DNA from: Sulfurovum sp. UBA12169
Lineage (GTDB): Bacteria; Campylobacterota; Campylobacteria; Campylobacterales; Sulfurovaceae
Length of the DNA stretch: 64,000 bases
Direction: 5' to 3'
NCBI GenBank assembly: GCA_002742845.1
Contig: DLUH01000001.1
Span: 641,651-705,650, forward strand
Shown: piece after piece, positions 35,262 through 44,914 of the stretch
Layout of the letters: the number at the start of each line of letters is the position of its first letter
Numbering within the stretch: position 1 is the stretch's first letter
Notes under the pieces: generated by a model
The model's input: only the letters and a program-made list of their open reading frames with translations
Databases searched by the model: none
What the model was told of the DNA's origin: nothing
Translations under genes and position numbers: made by a program

Positions 35262-36221
35262 CTATGCCTCTTCGTTAAAAAACTTTTTATCCTTAAGAAC
35301 TTGAATCATGGTTTTTACAGACTTTACGCTTTTGGCAAATCGTTTTTTTTGATCCTGATTGAGTGTCATTTCAAACAACTTTTCAACCCCGCTTGCACCC
35401 AATGCCACGGGTACCCCGGAAACCACATCAGAATATCCATAATGGCCATCAAGATAGACCGCACAAGGATAAATCTGTTTTGTATCTTTCAAGATGGCTT
35501 CAACCATAATGGCTGTTGATTTTGCGGGAGCATAATATGCCGAGCCCGTTTTCAGATAACCAACAATTTCGGCGCCGCCATGTTTTGTACGCTCCACTAC
35601 CTCTACAATCTCCTCTTCTGTTAAAATATCCGAAAGAGGAACCCCCGCGACCGTAGAAAATTTTGGAAGAGGCACCATATCGTCACCGTGTCCGCCCATT
35701 ACGGAAGCACGAATCTGTCCGGCACCATAACCAATCTTTTCAAAAATAAAATGGGCCATACGCGCACTGTCTAAAACCCCGGCCATCCCAACTACACGCT
35801 CTTTTGGAAAACCGGACTCTTTAAGGGCTACATAGGTCATAACATCCAGCGGATTAGAAACCATCACTATGATCGCCTCTGGAGCATATGTTTTAACCTC
35901 TTGCACCACCTCTTTGGTGATTTCAGCATTAACCATCAGCAAATCGTCTCTGCTCATTCCAGGCAGTCTCGGGCTTCCTGCCGTAATAACCACAATATCG
36001 GAATCAGCTATCCCTTCAGGTGTTTCTGCTACAGAAACAATAGTGTGTGTTCTGGCCGCATTGGCTGCTTGTGACATATCCAGAGCCTTTCCTTTGGCAA
36101 TCTCGGAGTTTCTGTCTCGAAGCACAACACTATGACATACGCCGTTCATGGCAAGAATATAGGCTACCGTTGCCCCCACATTTCCAGCACCGATAATCGT
36201 TACTTTTTTACCTTTTTTCAT
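35262..36221 (-). CDS. mdh: Malate dehydrogenase (LDH-like type)
   Basis: This enzyme interconverts malate and oxaloacetate with NAD(H). The 319 residues have the Rossmann GAGNVGATVAYIL, the substrate loop PRLPGMSRDDLL whose arginine pattern marks malate rather than lactate, the NPLDVMTYVA segment, and the catalytic histidine in VMGGHGDDMVP. This is the lactate-dehydrogenase-like malate dehydrogenase found in many autotrophs. Good ribosome site (AAAGGATTG) and a -10 box 20 bp upstream. Confidence 0.94.
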   Translation of the reverse strand: MKKGKKVTIIGAGNVGATVAYILAMNGVCHSVVLRDRNSEIAKGKALDMSQAANAARTHTIVSVAETPEGIADSDIVVITAGSPRLPGMSRDDLLMVNAEITKEVVQEVKTYAPEAIIVMVSNPLDVMTYVALKESGFPKERVVGMAGVLDSARMAHFIFEKIGYGAGQIRASVMGGHGDDMVPLPKFSTVAGVPLSDILTEEEIVEVVERTKHGGAEIVGYLKTGSAYYAPAKSTAIMVEAILKDTKQIYPCAVYLDGHYGYSDVVSGVPVALGASGVEKLFEMTLNQDQKKRFAKSVKSVKTMIQVLKDKKFFNEEA

Positions 36222-36240
36222 TACAATCCTTTAATTTAGA

Positions 36241-36246
36241 ATTATA
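36241..36246 (-). promoter_or_regulatory. -10 box for mdh
   Basis: A perfect TATAAT on the minus strand, 19 bases before the mdh start, so the leader is only about a dozen bases and just holds the ribosome site. Confidence 0.6.
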
Positions 36247-36370
36247 GGGCGATCTTTTAGCAAAACATAAGTCATAAGGATTTTTCATTATCAATCATAT
36301 TCTGCAATGCCACAAGAAGCATAAAGCCCTATATTTGGGTGTTGAATCGTTTTACACTCGAAACAAAGTG

Positions 36371-36397
36371 TTATACAGAGCTCAATGCTCTGTATAA
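36371..36397 (-). terminator. Terminator downstream of icd
   Basis: TTATACAGAGC and GCTCTGTATAA pair perfectly over eleven bases with loop TCAAT, 19 bp after the icd stop. A weak T run follows on either strand. Confidence 0.7.
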
Positions 36398-36415
36398 TTA
36401 TATAGCGTCATAACT

Positions 36416-38620
36416 TTAGATAGCATCAATAATGCTGTTCAATGTTTGAGATGGTCTCATTGCTGCTGCAGCTTTAGCATTGTTTGGATGATAATACCCT
36501 CCAATATCCTGTGCTTTTCCTTCTACCGCCAAAAGTTCTTTCATAATTTTTTCTTCATTTTCAATCAACGCTTTTGCCACCGGAATGAACTTCGCGCTCA
36601 ATTCTGCATTATTGCACTCAGCAAGCGCTTTTGCCCAATATTGGGCAAGATAGAAATGGGAAGCCTTGTTGTCAGGCTCGCCTGCTTTTCTGCCTGGTGC
36701 TTTATTGTTATCCAGGTAAGCTTGATTCGCGATGTCCAATGCAGCCGTAAGCGCAGCCAGCTTGTCATCATTTGCCTTTTGATTGATATATCTTAAAGAT
36801 TCAGCAAGTGCTAAAAATTCACCAAGCGAATCCCATCTTAAGTGGCCCTCTTCCAAAAATTGGTCCACATGCTTAGGTGCACTGCCGCCTGCGCCTGTCT
36901 CAAATAAACCGCCGCCGGCCAATAATGGCACAATCGATAACATTTTTGCAGATGTTCCAAGCTCCAAAATCGGGAAAAGATCCGTCAAATAGTCTCTTAA
37001 AACATTTCCTGTTGCAGAAATCGTATCTTGGCCTGCCCGTACCCTTTTTAAACTATAAGCCATTGCTTTTTCAGGAGCCAAAATTTCTATCGTCAATCCT
37101 GAAGTGTCATGATCCTTTAAGTACTCATTGACTTTTTTAATCATATTTGCATCGTGAGCTCTTTTTTCATCCAGCCAAAATACTACCGGAGTGTTTGTTA
37201 GTTTTGCTCTTTCGACTGCCAGCCTTACCCAGTCTTTGACAGGAATATCTTTTGTTCTAGACATTCTCCAGATATCGCCTTTTGCCACGTTAAAGCTCAT
37301 TAGTTCGCTGCCGTCGCTATCTAAAACTTTCACTACACCATCTTCTGCAATTTCAAATGTAGTGGGGTGAGAACCATACTCTTCTGCTTTTTGTGCCATC
37401 AAGCCGACGTTTGAAACACTTCCCATGGTAGTAACATCAAATTGACCGTTCTCTACACAGTCATCAACGATTTCTTTATACATGGTTGCATAGCATCTAT
37501 CGGGAATAACAGATACACACTCTTGTACTTCACCCTTTGCGTTCCACATTTTACCGCCGTCTCTCACTACGACCGGCATAGAAGCATCGATAATAACGTC
37601 ATTGGAAGCATGCAAGTTTGTAATACCCTTGTCAGAATCAACCATCGCCATAGCCGGCTGTGTTTCATATGTTGCCATAATTGCAGCTTCGATCTCGCTT
37701 TTTTTATCGGCCGGAAGTTTTTCAAGTTTTTTGTACAAATCGCCAAGACCCAAATTTGGATTCACTCCAATCTCTTTAAACTCTGTAGCGTATTTTTCAA
37801 ACACATCTTTAAAGAATACTGCCACTGCATGCCCAAACATAATCGGATCTGAAACTTTCATCATGGTAGCTTTTAAATGAAGTGACCAGAGAACACCTTT
37901 TGCGTTTGCCTCCTCAAGTGTTTTGGCATAAAACGCTCTTAATGCGTCTTTTGACATAAAAGTTCCATCCAAAATCTCTTTGTCAAGAGCATCTATTTCT
38001 TTTAAAAGTTTGCCGTTAAGTTCAATTTTTACTTTACCGTCGCCGTTTTTAATAACAGACTTTTCATTCCCATAAAAATCTCCGTCATTCATGTGCGCTA
38101 CATAAGTTTTGGAGTTTTCCGAAAACGCTCTTAGTTTATGGGGGTTTGCTTTTGCAAAATTTTTAACAGCCGCTGCCGCACGTCTATCTGAATTTCCCTC
38201 ACGCAGAACAGGGTTAACCGCTGAACCCAAACACGTAGAATATTTTGCAAGAATCTCTTTTTCTTCATCTGTTTTTGGATCTTCAGGGAAATCCGGAAGA
38301 TTATACCCCTGCCCCTGAAGCTCTGCAATACATTCTTTAAGCTGAGGAATTGATGCGGAAATATTTGGCAATTTGATAATATTGGCATCTGGCTGCTGCA
38401 CCACTGTTCCCAAATAAGCCAATTCATCGGCAATTTTTTGATTGTCTGTTAAAAATTCCGGGAACGTTGCAATCACTCTGCCCGCAAGAGAGATATCTCT
38501 TTCTTCTGCTTCTACGCCGATAGATTTAGTGAATGCGTTTACAATTGGTAACAAAGAATAAGTTGCCAATGCTGGCGCTTCATCAATTTTTGTCCAGATT
38601 ATGTTTGGTAATTTTGACAT
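36416..38620 (-). CDS. icd: Isocitrate dehydrogenase, NADP-dependent, monomeric type
   Basis: This enzyme interconverts isocitrate and 2-oxoglutarate. The 734-residue length and sequence ([22 protein letters not shown] at the N-terminus, RGTGLxxEP-free architecture, [19 protein letters not shown] segment near the C-terminus) identify the monomeric class, unrelated in length to the 400-residue homodimer. Next to the 2-oxoglutarate synthase genes it completes the carboxylation pair of the reductive TCA cycle. An extended -10 (TGTTACACT, 38649-38654) and AAGGA lie upstream. Confidence 0.95.
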   Translation of the reverse strand: MSKLPNIIWTKIDEAPALATYSLLPIVNAFTKSIGVEAEERDISLAGRVIATFPEFLTDNQKIADELAYLGTVVQQPDANIIKLPNISASIPQLKECIAELQGQGYNLPDFPEDPKTDEEKEILAKYSTCLGSAVNPVLREGNSDRRAAAAVKNFAKANPHKLRAFSENSKTYVAHMNDGDFYGNEKSVIKNGDGKVKIELNGKLLKEIDALDKEILDGTFMSKDALRAFYAKTLEEANAKGVLWSLHLKATMMKVSDPIMFGHAVAVFFKDVFEKYATEFKEIGVNPNLGLGDLYKKLEKLPADKKSEIEAAIMATYETQPAMAMVDSDKGITNLHASNDVIIDASMPVVVRDGGKMWNAKGEVQECVSVIPDRCYATMYKEIVDDCVENGQFDVTTMGSVSNVGLMAQKAEEYGSHPTTFEIAEDGVVKVLDSDGSELMSFNVAKGDIWRMSRTKDIPVKDWVRLAVERAKLTNTPVVFWLDEKRAHDANMIKKVNEYLKDHDTSGLTIEILAPEKAMAYSLKRVRAGQDTISATGNVLRDYLTDLFPILELGTSAKMLSIVPLLAGGGLFETGAGGSAPKHVDQFLEEGHLRWDSLGEFLALAESLRYINQKANDDKLAALTAALDIANQAYLDNNKAPGRKAGEPDNKASHFYLAQYWAKALAECNNAELSAKFIPVAKALIENEEKIMKELLAVEGKAQDIGGYYHPNNAKAAAAMRPSQTLNSIIDAI

Positions 38621-38648
38621 TTTAATTCCTTAGGTTTTTAATGGGCAT

Positions 38649-38654
38649 AGTGTA
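38649..38654 (-). promoter_or_regulatory. -10 box for icd
   Basis: TGTTACACT on the minus strand, extended -10 form, about 29 bases before the icd ATG. Confidence 0.4.
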
Positions 38655-38772
38655 ACATGCTTTATGCATTTTGAGATTGAAACCGGGCATTATCAAAAAA
38701 TTATATTTTTTATTTGTTTCCATACTACACATATATCCATAGAGACTATAGTGCAGCGCTATAAAAAGTGTA

Positions 38773-39039
38773 TCAAAAAAACATTTTTACTATTTTTGTA
38801 ATTGCATCTGATACCGGAATATTTTTTATAAAATAATCACCTGTGACTCTAAAAATAGGCGCTTGAAATATTTTGCACTTACCAAATAGGTTTTTATTTT
38901 TATTTGCTTTGTCCGGGAAATAAGATGCTTTTATCGCCGTCTTGATGCTTATCAAATTTATTTGTTCTTCTGTCTTTAACTTTATAAAATTGCACCGTTT
39001 GGTAACTCTGGCGATACATTCGCACACATCAGCTTGCAT
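38773..39039 (-). CDS. Hypothetical protein, 88 residues
   Basis: Not recognised and only moderately supported. It is a small basic protein rich in Lys, Ile and Asn, with three cysteines near the N-terminus or middle and no membrane segment. The tail (VTGDYFIKNIPVSDAITKIV) looks protein-like. It is the only substantial reading in the 505-bp gap between icd and dnaE. The ribosome site is weak (GAG, eight bases before ATG). It could be a real accessory gene, a fragment, or a chance reading. Confidence 0.35.
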   Translation of the reverse strand: MQADVCECIARVTKRCNFIKLKTEEQINLISIKTAIKASYFPDKANKNKNLFGKCKIFQAPIFRVTGDYFIKNIPVSDAITKIVKMFF

Positions 39040-39071
39040 TATTGCACTCTATTGGGTCAATCAAAACATTT

Positions 39072-39085
39072 TTTCTGCGCAGAAA
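39072..39085. promoter_or_regulatory. 14-bp perfect palindrome downstream of dnaE
   Basis: TTTCTGCGCAGAAA, between the dnaE stop and the start of the 88-residue gene. It may be an operator for that gene or a weak hairpin. A related palindrome lies on the other side of dnaE. Confidence 0.3.
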
Positions 39086-39125
39086 TATAAAATTTTACGA
39101 TTTTACCCTGCCAAAAAGAGAAAAA

Positions 39126-42100
39126 TCAGTCTTCCAATATCAGTCTTTCTTCTATATATGCGCCAAGTTCTTTAGCCTCTTCGATGATCTTTTCGTTAAC
39201 TTTCATTTTTGATTCGATAATTACATTGGCAAGCTTTGATTTAATATGAAGCTCAAGCGGCCGCTTGCCGGGATATTTTTGAACCAAACACATCAGATCT
39301 TGGGCTATTTTTGGATCAGGCATCAAATTAATGGCCAAGATAAGCGGAGGATGGTCGGGTTCTTGGATATGCTTTTCCTCTTTTGTAACTTTAATTTTTT
39401 CTTTTTTTGCTTCCTTGAGGGATTCTATCTTGAGAATACTAAGTCGCGTAAATTCACCATCTTTGGTTACTTTTACCTTAAAAGCAATGGGCTTGGTAAT
39501 ATCAAAATCTTCTTCAAGTTCTTTGAGCCTATTTTCAAAAAGCATCAATTCAATATTCCCATGCAAATCCATAATATTGGCGATGCCGAATTTATTGCCT
39601 TTTTTACTTATTTTTTCAGTAATTCCTTCAATCTTTCCGATAAGCAGTGCTTGCGAACCGTCTGCAAGATCATCTATCTCCGAACTTAGCGTATAGCTTA
39701 TCTCCTCTAACGTTTGACGATACTTATCCAAAGGATGCCCTGAAACATAAAAACCCAAAGATTCTTTTTCAAACTCCAGAATCTGCATAGATTCAAACTC
39801 ATCTAAATGTGAAATTTCAAATGAAACAGATATCATCTCTTCTTCTTCACCAAAGAGTGAGCCTACTGCCATTTTTTTTGCCTGTGCTGCTTGTTGTGAT
39901 GCCTGAATAATCTCTTCGATTTGTACAAGCAATGCATGGCGCGAATATCCAAAATTATCAAAAGCACCGGCTTTTATAAGGGACTCTATTACTTTTTTAT
40001 TTACCTTGGAAGAGTCAATGCGGGAAACAAAATCACTTAAATCTTTAAATTCTCCTGCTTCCCTGGCTTTTAATATAGAATTAATAGCGATATCTCCTGC
40101 GCCTTTTATAGCACCCATTCCGAATACAACAACCTCTTCGCCTTCAATATTATCTGCAACAAAAACCAAATCAGAGCGATTGATATCAGGAGGAAGCAGT
40201 TTAATATGCATATGCTTGAGTTCATCAACATATTTGACCACCTTGTCGGTATTGTTTTTCTCAAGTGTTAAAATGGCTGCCATAAATTCCGTCGGATAGT
40301 AGCGTTTCAAAAAAGAAGTATAAAAAGTAACCATCGCATACGCAGCCGAGTGCGATTTATTAAATCCGTATCCTGCAAATTTTACAATAAGATCAAAAAG
40401 TTCTGCAGCTTTTGTTTTGTCAAATCCTTTTTGGGCTGCGCCATTGGCAAACTCTTCTTTGAGTTTATCCATCTCCTCTTTGATCTTTTTCCCCATGGCT
40501 CTACGAACGAGATCTGCGCCTCCTAGACTAAATCCGCCTATGGTTTGAACAATTTGCATTACCTGCTCTTGGTAGACAATGACTCCATAAGTCGGCTTAA
40601 GTATGGGTTCTAGCTCCGGGAACATATAGGTAATTTGGGCACGTCCGTGCTTACGCTCAACAAAATCATCAAGCATTCCTGATTCCATTGGTCCGGGACG
40701 ATAGAGTGCAAGCATCGCAATGACGTCTTCAAAACCGCTTGGTTTAAGTTTTTTAGCCAAATCCTGCATTCCTGCCGATTCGATTTGAAAAAGTCCCAAT
40801 GTATCGCCTGTACTGATATACTCATAAACCCCTTTGTCGTTAATATCCTCTTCTATAAAATTTATGCGTTTTCCATGACGTTTTTCAACCAACTGGTTTG
40901 CTTCCTCAATAACCGTCAGCGTTTTAAGTCCCAGAAAGTCAAACTTAATCAAGTCTACATCTTCCACATATTTGCCATTATATTGAGTCGCAAGGGCTTC
41001 TTGTCCCGTTGGCTTAAAAAGCGGGGTTTTTTGCCATAAAGGTTCATTTGAGATTACCACGCCTGCCGCATGCGTTCCGGCATTACGATTCAGCCCTTCA
41101 AGCGCCAATGCATAATCCCAAGTCCGTTTTGCAAGCGGATCGCTTTCCAAAAGCGCTTTGATTTTGGGCTCTTTTTCATAAGAGGATTTAAGATCTATCC
41201 CCAATTCATCTGGAATCAATTTTGCCATTGCATCTGCTTTAGCATAAGGCATATCAAGCACCCTTGCAACATCGCGGATTACTCCCTTGGCAAGCAATTT
41301 ACCAAAAGTAATGATCTGAGCTACGTTAACACGTCCGTATTTTTCAATAACATAGTCGAGTATCTCTTGCCGTCTGGCTTGACAAAAGTCCATATCAATA
41401 TCGGGCATACTGACACGTTCGGGGTTTAAAAAACGCTCGAAAAGCAATCCATACGGCATCGGATCAATATCTGTAATTTTCAATGCATATGCTACCAAAG
41501 AACCCGCAGCAGATCCGCGTCCCGGCCCAACGGGAATGCCCATCTGCTTTGCCGCATCGACAAAATCCCAAACAATCAGCATATAGCCGGGAAATTTCAT
41601 AGAGTTGATGATCTCTATTTCTGTTTCCAATCTATCCCGATATTCTTGGTGTTTTTGTGCAGGCACAATTTTCAACCGTTCTTCGAGTCCTTTTCGAGAA
41701 GCGTGAATAAAAAGTACTTTATCGTTTTCAAGCGAATACTCCTTGCCGGGTTCGGGCAAAGATAATCCCTCTTCGCTTGCTTTTTGACAAGTAAATTTGA
41801 AGTTCGGAGGTGTCGGATTTCCCAATTTAATCTCCAAATTACATTTATCGGCAATCTCTTGTGTATTTTCCAGCGCCTCAGGGATATCTGCAAAAAGTTG
41901 CGCCATCTGCTCCGGAGACTTCACATAAAACTCATGCACAGAGTGGCGCAAACGGTTAGGGTCATCATAAAGTTTGTTCATGGCAATGCACATAAATGCC
42001 TCATGCGCATCAGCATCTTTTTGTTCTGTGTAGTGTGTGTCATTTGTTGCAATGATCTTAATACCGGTCTCCTGGGAAAGCTGAACGATCTGTTTGTCTA

Positions 42101-42680
42101 TTTTGTACTGGTCTCCAATGCCGTGACGCATAAGCTCCAAGTAAAAATCATCACCAAATATCTCTCGGTACTCCAGGGCTATCTGCTTCGCCTCTTCATA
42201 CCCCTTGGCGCCAAATTTCACATTCCTGTCCGAAAGATTAAGATGCCAATTTATCTCTCCCTGCAAACACGCAGAAGAACAGATAAGCCCCTCACTATGT
42301 TCTTTGAGAATTTTTTTATTGATACGGGGATAATAGTAAAACCCGTTAAGGTATGCCTGAGAGCTCAAATACATCAGGTTTTTATACCCTATTTCATTTT
42401 TTGCATACAAGCAAAGATGAAAACGCTGGCGTATATTTTTATCACCGATATCCTCTTGATTGTGAAGATAAGCTTCCATTCCTATGATGGGCTTGATGCC
42501 TTCGCTGCGCATTGCATTGTAAAACTCTATAACCCCAAACATATTTCCATGATCTGTCATCGCTACCGAGTTCATGCCAAGTGCTTTGACTTTTTTTGCG
42601 AGCGTCTTTATTTTGTTTGCGCCATCAAGCAATGAATACTCGGTATGAAGATGAAGGTGGGTAAATTTAGGTTGGGACAT
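39126..42680 (-). CDS. dnaE: DNA polymerase III subunit alpha
   Basis: The replicative polymerase. The 1184 residues show the N-terminal PHP domain (FTHLHLHTEYSLLDGANK), the polymerase core with PDIDMDFCQARR (catalytic aspartates around residue 427), GAGTHAAGV-like and YRPGPMESGMLDDF segments, helix-hairpin-helix elements, and an OB fold near residues 1010-1080 followed by a C-terminal domain. This is the DnaE1 type. It is monocistronic with a TATAAT 77 bases upstream. Confidence 0.96.
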   Translation of the reverse strand: MSQPKFTHLHLHTEYSLLDGANKIKTLAKKVKALGMNSVAMTDHGNMFGVIEFYNAMRSEGIKPIIGMEAYLHNQEDIGDKNIRQRFHLCLYAKNEIGYKNLMYLSSQAYLNGFYYYPRINKKILKEHSEGLICSSACLQGEINWHLNLSDRNVKFGAKGYEEAKQIALEYREIFGDDFYLELMRHGIGDQYKIDKQIVQLSQETGIKIIATNDTHYTEQKDADAHEAFMCIAMNKLYDDPNRLRHSVHEFYVKSPEQMAQLFADIPEALENTQEIADKCNLEIKLGNPTPPNFKFTCQKASEEGLSLPEPGKEYSLENDKVLFIHASRKGLEERLKIVPAQKHQEYRDRLETEIEIINSMKFPGYMLIVWDFVDAAKQMGIPVGPGRGSAAGSLVAYALKITDIDPMPYGLLFERFLNPERVSMPDIDMDFCQARRQEILDYVIEKYGRVNVAQIITFGKLLAKGVIRDVARVLDMPYAKADAMAKLIPDELGIDLKSSYEKEPKIKALLESDPLAKRTWDYALALEGLNRNAGTHAAGVVISNEPLWQKTPLFKPTGQEALATQYNGKYVEDVDLIKFDFLGLKTLTVIEEANQLVEKRHGKRINFIEEDINDKGVYEYISTGDTLGLFQIESAGMQDLAKKLKPSGFEDVIAMLALYRPGPMESGMLDDFVERKHGRAQITYMFPELEPILKPTYGVIVYQEQVMQIVQTIGGFSLGGADLVRRAMGKKIKEEMDKLKEEFANGAAQKGFDKTKAAELFDLIVKFAGYGFNKSHSAAYAMVTFYTSFLKRYYPTEFMAAILTLEKNNTDKVVKYVDELKHMHIKLLPPDINRSDLVFVADNIEGEEVVVFGMGAIKGAGDIAINSILKAREAGEFKDLSDFVSRIDSSKVNKKVIESLIKAGAFDNFGYSRHALLVQIEEIIQASQQAAQAKKMAVGSLFGEEEEMISVSFEISHLDEFESMQILEFEKESLGFYVSGHPLDKYRQTLEEISYTLSSEIDDLADGSQALLIGKIEGITEKISKKGNKFGIANIMDLHGNIELMLFENRLKELEEDFDITKPIAFKVKVTKDGEFTRLSILKIESLKEAKKEKIKVTKEEKHIQEPDHPPLILAINLMPDPKIAQDLMCLVQKYPGKRPLELHIKSKLANVIIESKMKVNEKIIEEAKELGAYIEERLILED

Positions 42681-42757
42681 CTATTGCCTTTTATTGGGTG
42701 TGAAATTATGTATATTTTAAATCTTTGCTTTTTGGAAGACTACACAAAGGATAACGT

Positions 42758-42763
42758 ATTATA
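42758..42763 (-). promoter_or_regulatory. -10 box for dnaE
   Basis: A perfect TATAAT on the minus strand, 77 bases before the dnaE ATG. Confidence 0.5.
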
Positions 42764-42787
42764 GAGTTTATAATATAACAAATTTTC

Positions 42788-42819
42788 GATTAAGAAAAGC
42801 TCAAAAGCCTTTCTTAATC
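42788..42819 (-). terminator. Terminator of the DJ-1 family gene
   Basis: GATTAAGAAA (42788-42797) pairs with TTTCTTAATC (42810-42819), with possible inner pairing AGC/GCT-like in the loop, about 50 bp past the stop. On the minus strand the sequence continues GAAAATTTGTT. Confidence 0.55.
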
Positions 42820-42833
42820 AAAGGACAAAACCA

Positions 42834-42849
42834 TGTGTCTGCAGACACA
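42834..42849. promoter_or_regulatory. 16-bp perfect palindrome upstream of dnaE
   Basis: TGTGTCTGCAGACACA lies between the DJ-1 gene stop and its terminator hairpin, about 155 bp upstream of dnaE. It could be an operator or part of the 3'-end structure. Confidence 0.35.
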
Positions 42850-42870
42850 AATTGCCCTACACGCCCTTTC

Positions 42871-43440
42871 TTAGCTGCAAAAATCAAGCAGCATTCCCTC
42901 TTTGATCGCCTGATAACTCTCAATACCTACCAGACGTTTTACAATTTCAAGACCAAAACAAAGCGCAGTTCCTGGACCCCGCGAAGTAAGTACCCTGCCG
43001 TCTTCAACTACTTTTAAATCCTCTCTGTAGCCGGGATGATTGATCTCATCTTTTGAACCGGGATAGCACGTATAGCTTTTCCCGAGCACCCCTGCTTGTT
43101 TCAGCGCATACGGTGCTGCACAGATAGCGCCGATATGTTTGTCTTTGGCTTTAAATTCTTTGAGAAGCGCTTGCACTTTTGCATTTTCTGCAAGTCTATG
43201 CGTTCCGCCCCATCCGCCCGGAAGCACTATCATATCAAAATCATCCGCAATCACATTATAAATGGAAGTGTCTGCCTTGATCGTAATTCCGTTTGTTCCG
43301 GTAACCATATCGGTTGCCAACTCATCCTCCAGATAAGCCAAACAAACCTCTATGCCGCCTCTTCGCATCACATCTATCAGCGATACCGCCTCAACCTCTT
43401 CAAATCCTTCTGCCAAAGGAAGCAATACGCTAGCCATCAT
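42871..43440 (-). CDS. DJ-1/PfpI family protein
   Basis: A 189-residue member of the DJ-1/ThiJ/PfpI family. It has the LAEGFEEVEAVSLIDV motif with the conserved glutamate, GGWGGTHRL and the nucleophile-elbow cysteine in GAICAAPYALKQAG (around residue 106). Homologues include the YajL chaperone and oxidative-stress proteins; deglycase activity is claimed for some but disputed. The two start ATGs are adjacent after AAGGAGAGA. A 35-bp gap separates it from the flavoprotein gene upstream. Confidence 0.9.
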   Translation of the reverse strand: MMASVLLPLAEGFEEVEAVSLIDVMRRGGIEVCLAYLEDELATDMVTGTNGITIKADTSIYNVIADDFDMIVLPGGWGGTHRLAENAKVQALLKEFKAKDKHIGAICAAPYALKQAGVLGKSYTCYPGSKDEINHPGYREDLKVVEDGRVLTSRGPGTALCFGLEIVKRLVGIESYQAIKEGMLLDFCS

Positions 43441-43475
43441 TCTCTCCTTCTTTTTTTATCTTATTTTGCCATAAT

Positions 43476-44429
43476 TTAAATTTTATTTCTAAGGATATGG
43501 TTTACAATTTTATACCCATGGTTTAATGCAATCGCGATGCTGCCTCCGTTTCTAAACGCTATATCTCCTGCAATATAAAGCCCTTTTGCTTGAGTTTCAT
43601 AATTTTCATCAAAAATAGGCTCTCCGCTTTCATCAAGCGCAATTCCACAACTTTTTAAAAAATCTTTGGGTGTCGTCCCGCCAATCGCATATATAATCCT
43701 GTCATATTTTTCATATCCGTTGGTAAAAGACACCTTAACTTGCCCATGTTCAGCCTCAAGACCTTCTATGTCTTCCCCCAGCCTAAGTGTAACGGTTTGA
43801 TTTTGAACATATTGGGCAATCATTTTTTGATTGACAGGGTTGGGCCTTGTCAATGTTTCTTTACGGTAGTTAAGTGTCACGTCATTGCAGCAACTCAACT
43901 CACATGCATACTCAACGGCACTGTCACCGCCGCCTACAACCAATATTTTTTCCTGATTGCCGCATTTATCTAAATTGAAATTGATTTGTGTCTTTAACGA
44001 AGCAGGAATTTTATAAGAAGGTTTATTGGGCTTTCCCATGCGGCCGATACTTACAATCACATTTTTAGCCTTATCCAGACCGCAAGGCGTGGTTACGTAA
44101 AATATACCCTCTTTTTTTTCTACCTTTTCAACCATGCAGTTAAAGCGTGTATCGATCATTCCGTCATCCAAAAGCTTATCAAAATAATCCAGCGTACTCT
44201 CTTTGGTTCCATCCGCAAAATCAATATTTCCTTCCAATACTACGGTTTGACCTTGCCAGTCTTTGTCCACCCTTTTGTTGTCTTTGTAAAATTTTCTGAT
44301 AGTATGTGAATGGTTCTCAGTTTTTTCTATCATTAATATGCGCTCAAGCCCAAGGACCTTTGCCTCTACGGCCGAACCGATTCCTCCCGGTCCGCCTCCG
44401 ATAATAATCACATCATAAAGTGCTTCCAT
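43476..44429 (-). CDS. FAD-dependent pyridine nucleotide oxidoreductase (YpdA-like)
   Basis: A 317-residue flavoprotein with two dinucleotide-binding motifs: GGGPGGIGSAVEA (FAD) at the N-terminus and VVGGGDSAVEYACEL (NAD(P)H) in the middle. The C-terminal IAGDIAFRNGGSIA matches the FAD-closing motif of thioredoxin-reductase-like enzymes. The redox-active CxxC of thioredoxin reductase is absent. This resembles YpdA-type bacillithiol disulfide reductases or ferredoxin-NADP reductases. The true substrate is not clear. The gene starts near the large gap holding the transposase remnant. Confidence 0.78.
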   Translation of the reverse strand: MEALYDVIIIGGGPGGIGSAVEAKVLGLERILMIEKTENHSHTIRKFYKDNKRVDKDWQGQTVVLEGNIDFADGTKESTLDYFDKLLDDGMIDTRFNCMVEKVEKKEGIFYVTTPCGLDKAKNVIVSIGRMGKPNKPSYKIPASLKTQINFNLDKCGNQEKILVVGGGDSAVEYACELSCCNDVTLNYRKETLTRPNPVNQKMIAQYVQNQTVTLRLGEDIEGLEAEHGQVKVSFTNGYEKYDRIIYAIGGTTPKDFLKSCGIALDESGEPIFDENYETQAKGLYIAGDIAFRNGGSIAIALNHGYKIVNHILRNKI

Positions 44430-44747
44430 GCCGATCTCCTTTGGGACCTAAGTTTGGTATTCTACTTTTTACTTACAGCAAATCCTATCTCAAAATAGCT
44501 AGCATATTGGTTTTGCTTCCAATTTCAGTTTATTTTAAGAGGATTGACTGTTTGTAACTTTACTATTTTATTTATTAAATATCATAATAATAATTTATTT
44601 ATAAATAAAATTTTACCCATTTGTTACTTCGCCGGACTCTCATATTGTCATAGGCACAAAGTTCGGTGAGGAAATTGCGGGGAAAATTGATGATATATCA
44701 TATCCGAAAAATCAACAGTCATTTAAGAGTTTGTTATTCATAAATGA
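44430..44747. other. 318-bp AT-rich region upstream of the flavoprotein
   Basis: No gene seen. The part from about 44550 to 44620 is nearly all A and T. TTGACT followed 18 bases later by TTATTT (44543 onward) could be a plus-strand promoter, and a decayed transposase begins at its right end. Nothing else is clear. Confidence 0.4.
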
Positions 44748-44914
44748 CGCCGATTCAGCGCAGAGTTCAAGGCGAAAGCGGTTTTGGAATTGTTGGCCGG
44801 GCTGAAGAACATACTCTCAATCAGGTTGCAAGAAAACATACCATCTATATTTCCGAAGAACCTGCAAGAGCAGAAGAAACAATTTTAGAAAATGTGGAGT
44901 CAACATTCAAATGA
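44748..44914 (+). pseudogene. Frameshifted IS3-family transposase OrfA remnant
   Basis: One frame opens RRFSAEFKAKAVLELLAG, the classic start of IS3-group OrfA. A second frame continues EEHTLNQVARKHTIY, the first frame returns as PKNLQEQKKQF, and the second ends LENVESTFK. Joined, these follow the family order (helix-turn-helix, then W/NxQKKQ, then the LEN tail). At least three frame changes are needed, so it is a dead copy. No OrfB, and I found no inverted repeats. It is the only insertion-sequence trace in the window. Confidence 0.75.

Noticed and set aside
41784..42635. A 283-residue plus-strand reading
   Set aside because: Entirely antisense to the PHP and early polymerase part of dnaE, which has full family motifs. 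Codon composition is that of a shadow frame.
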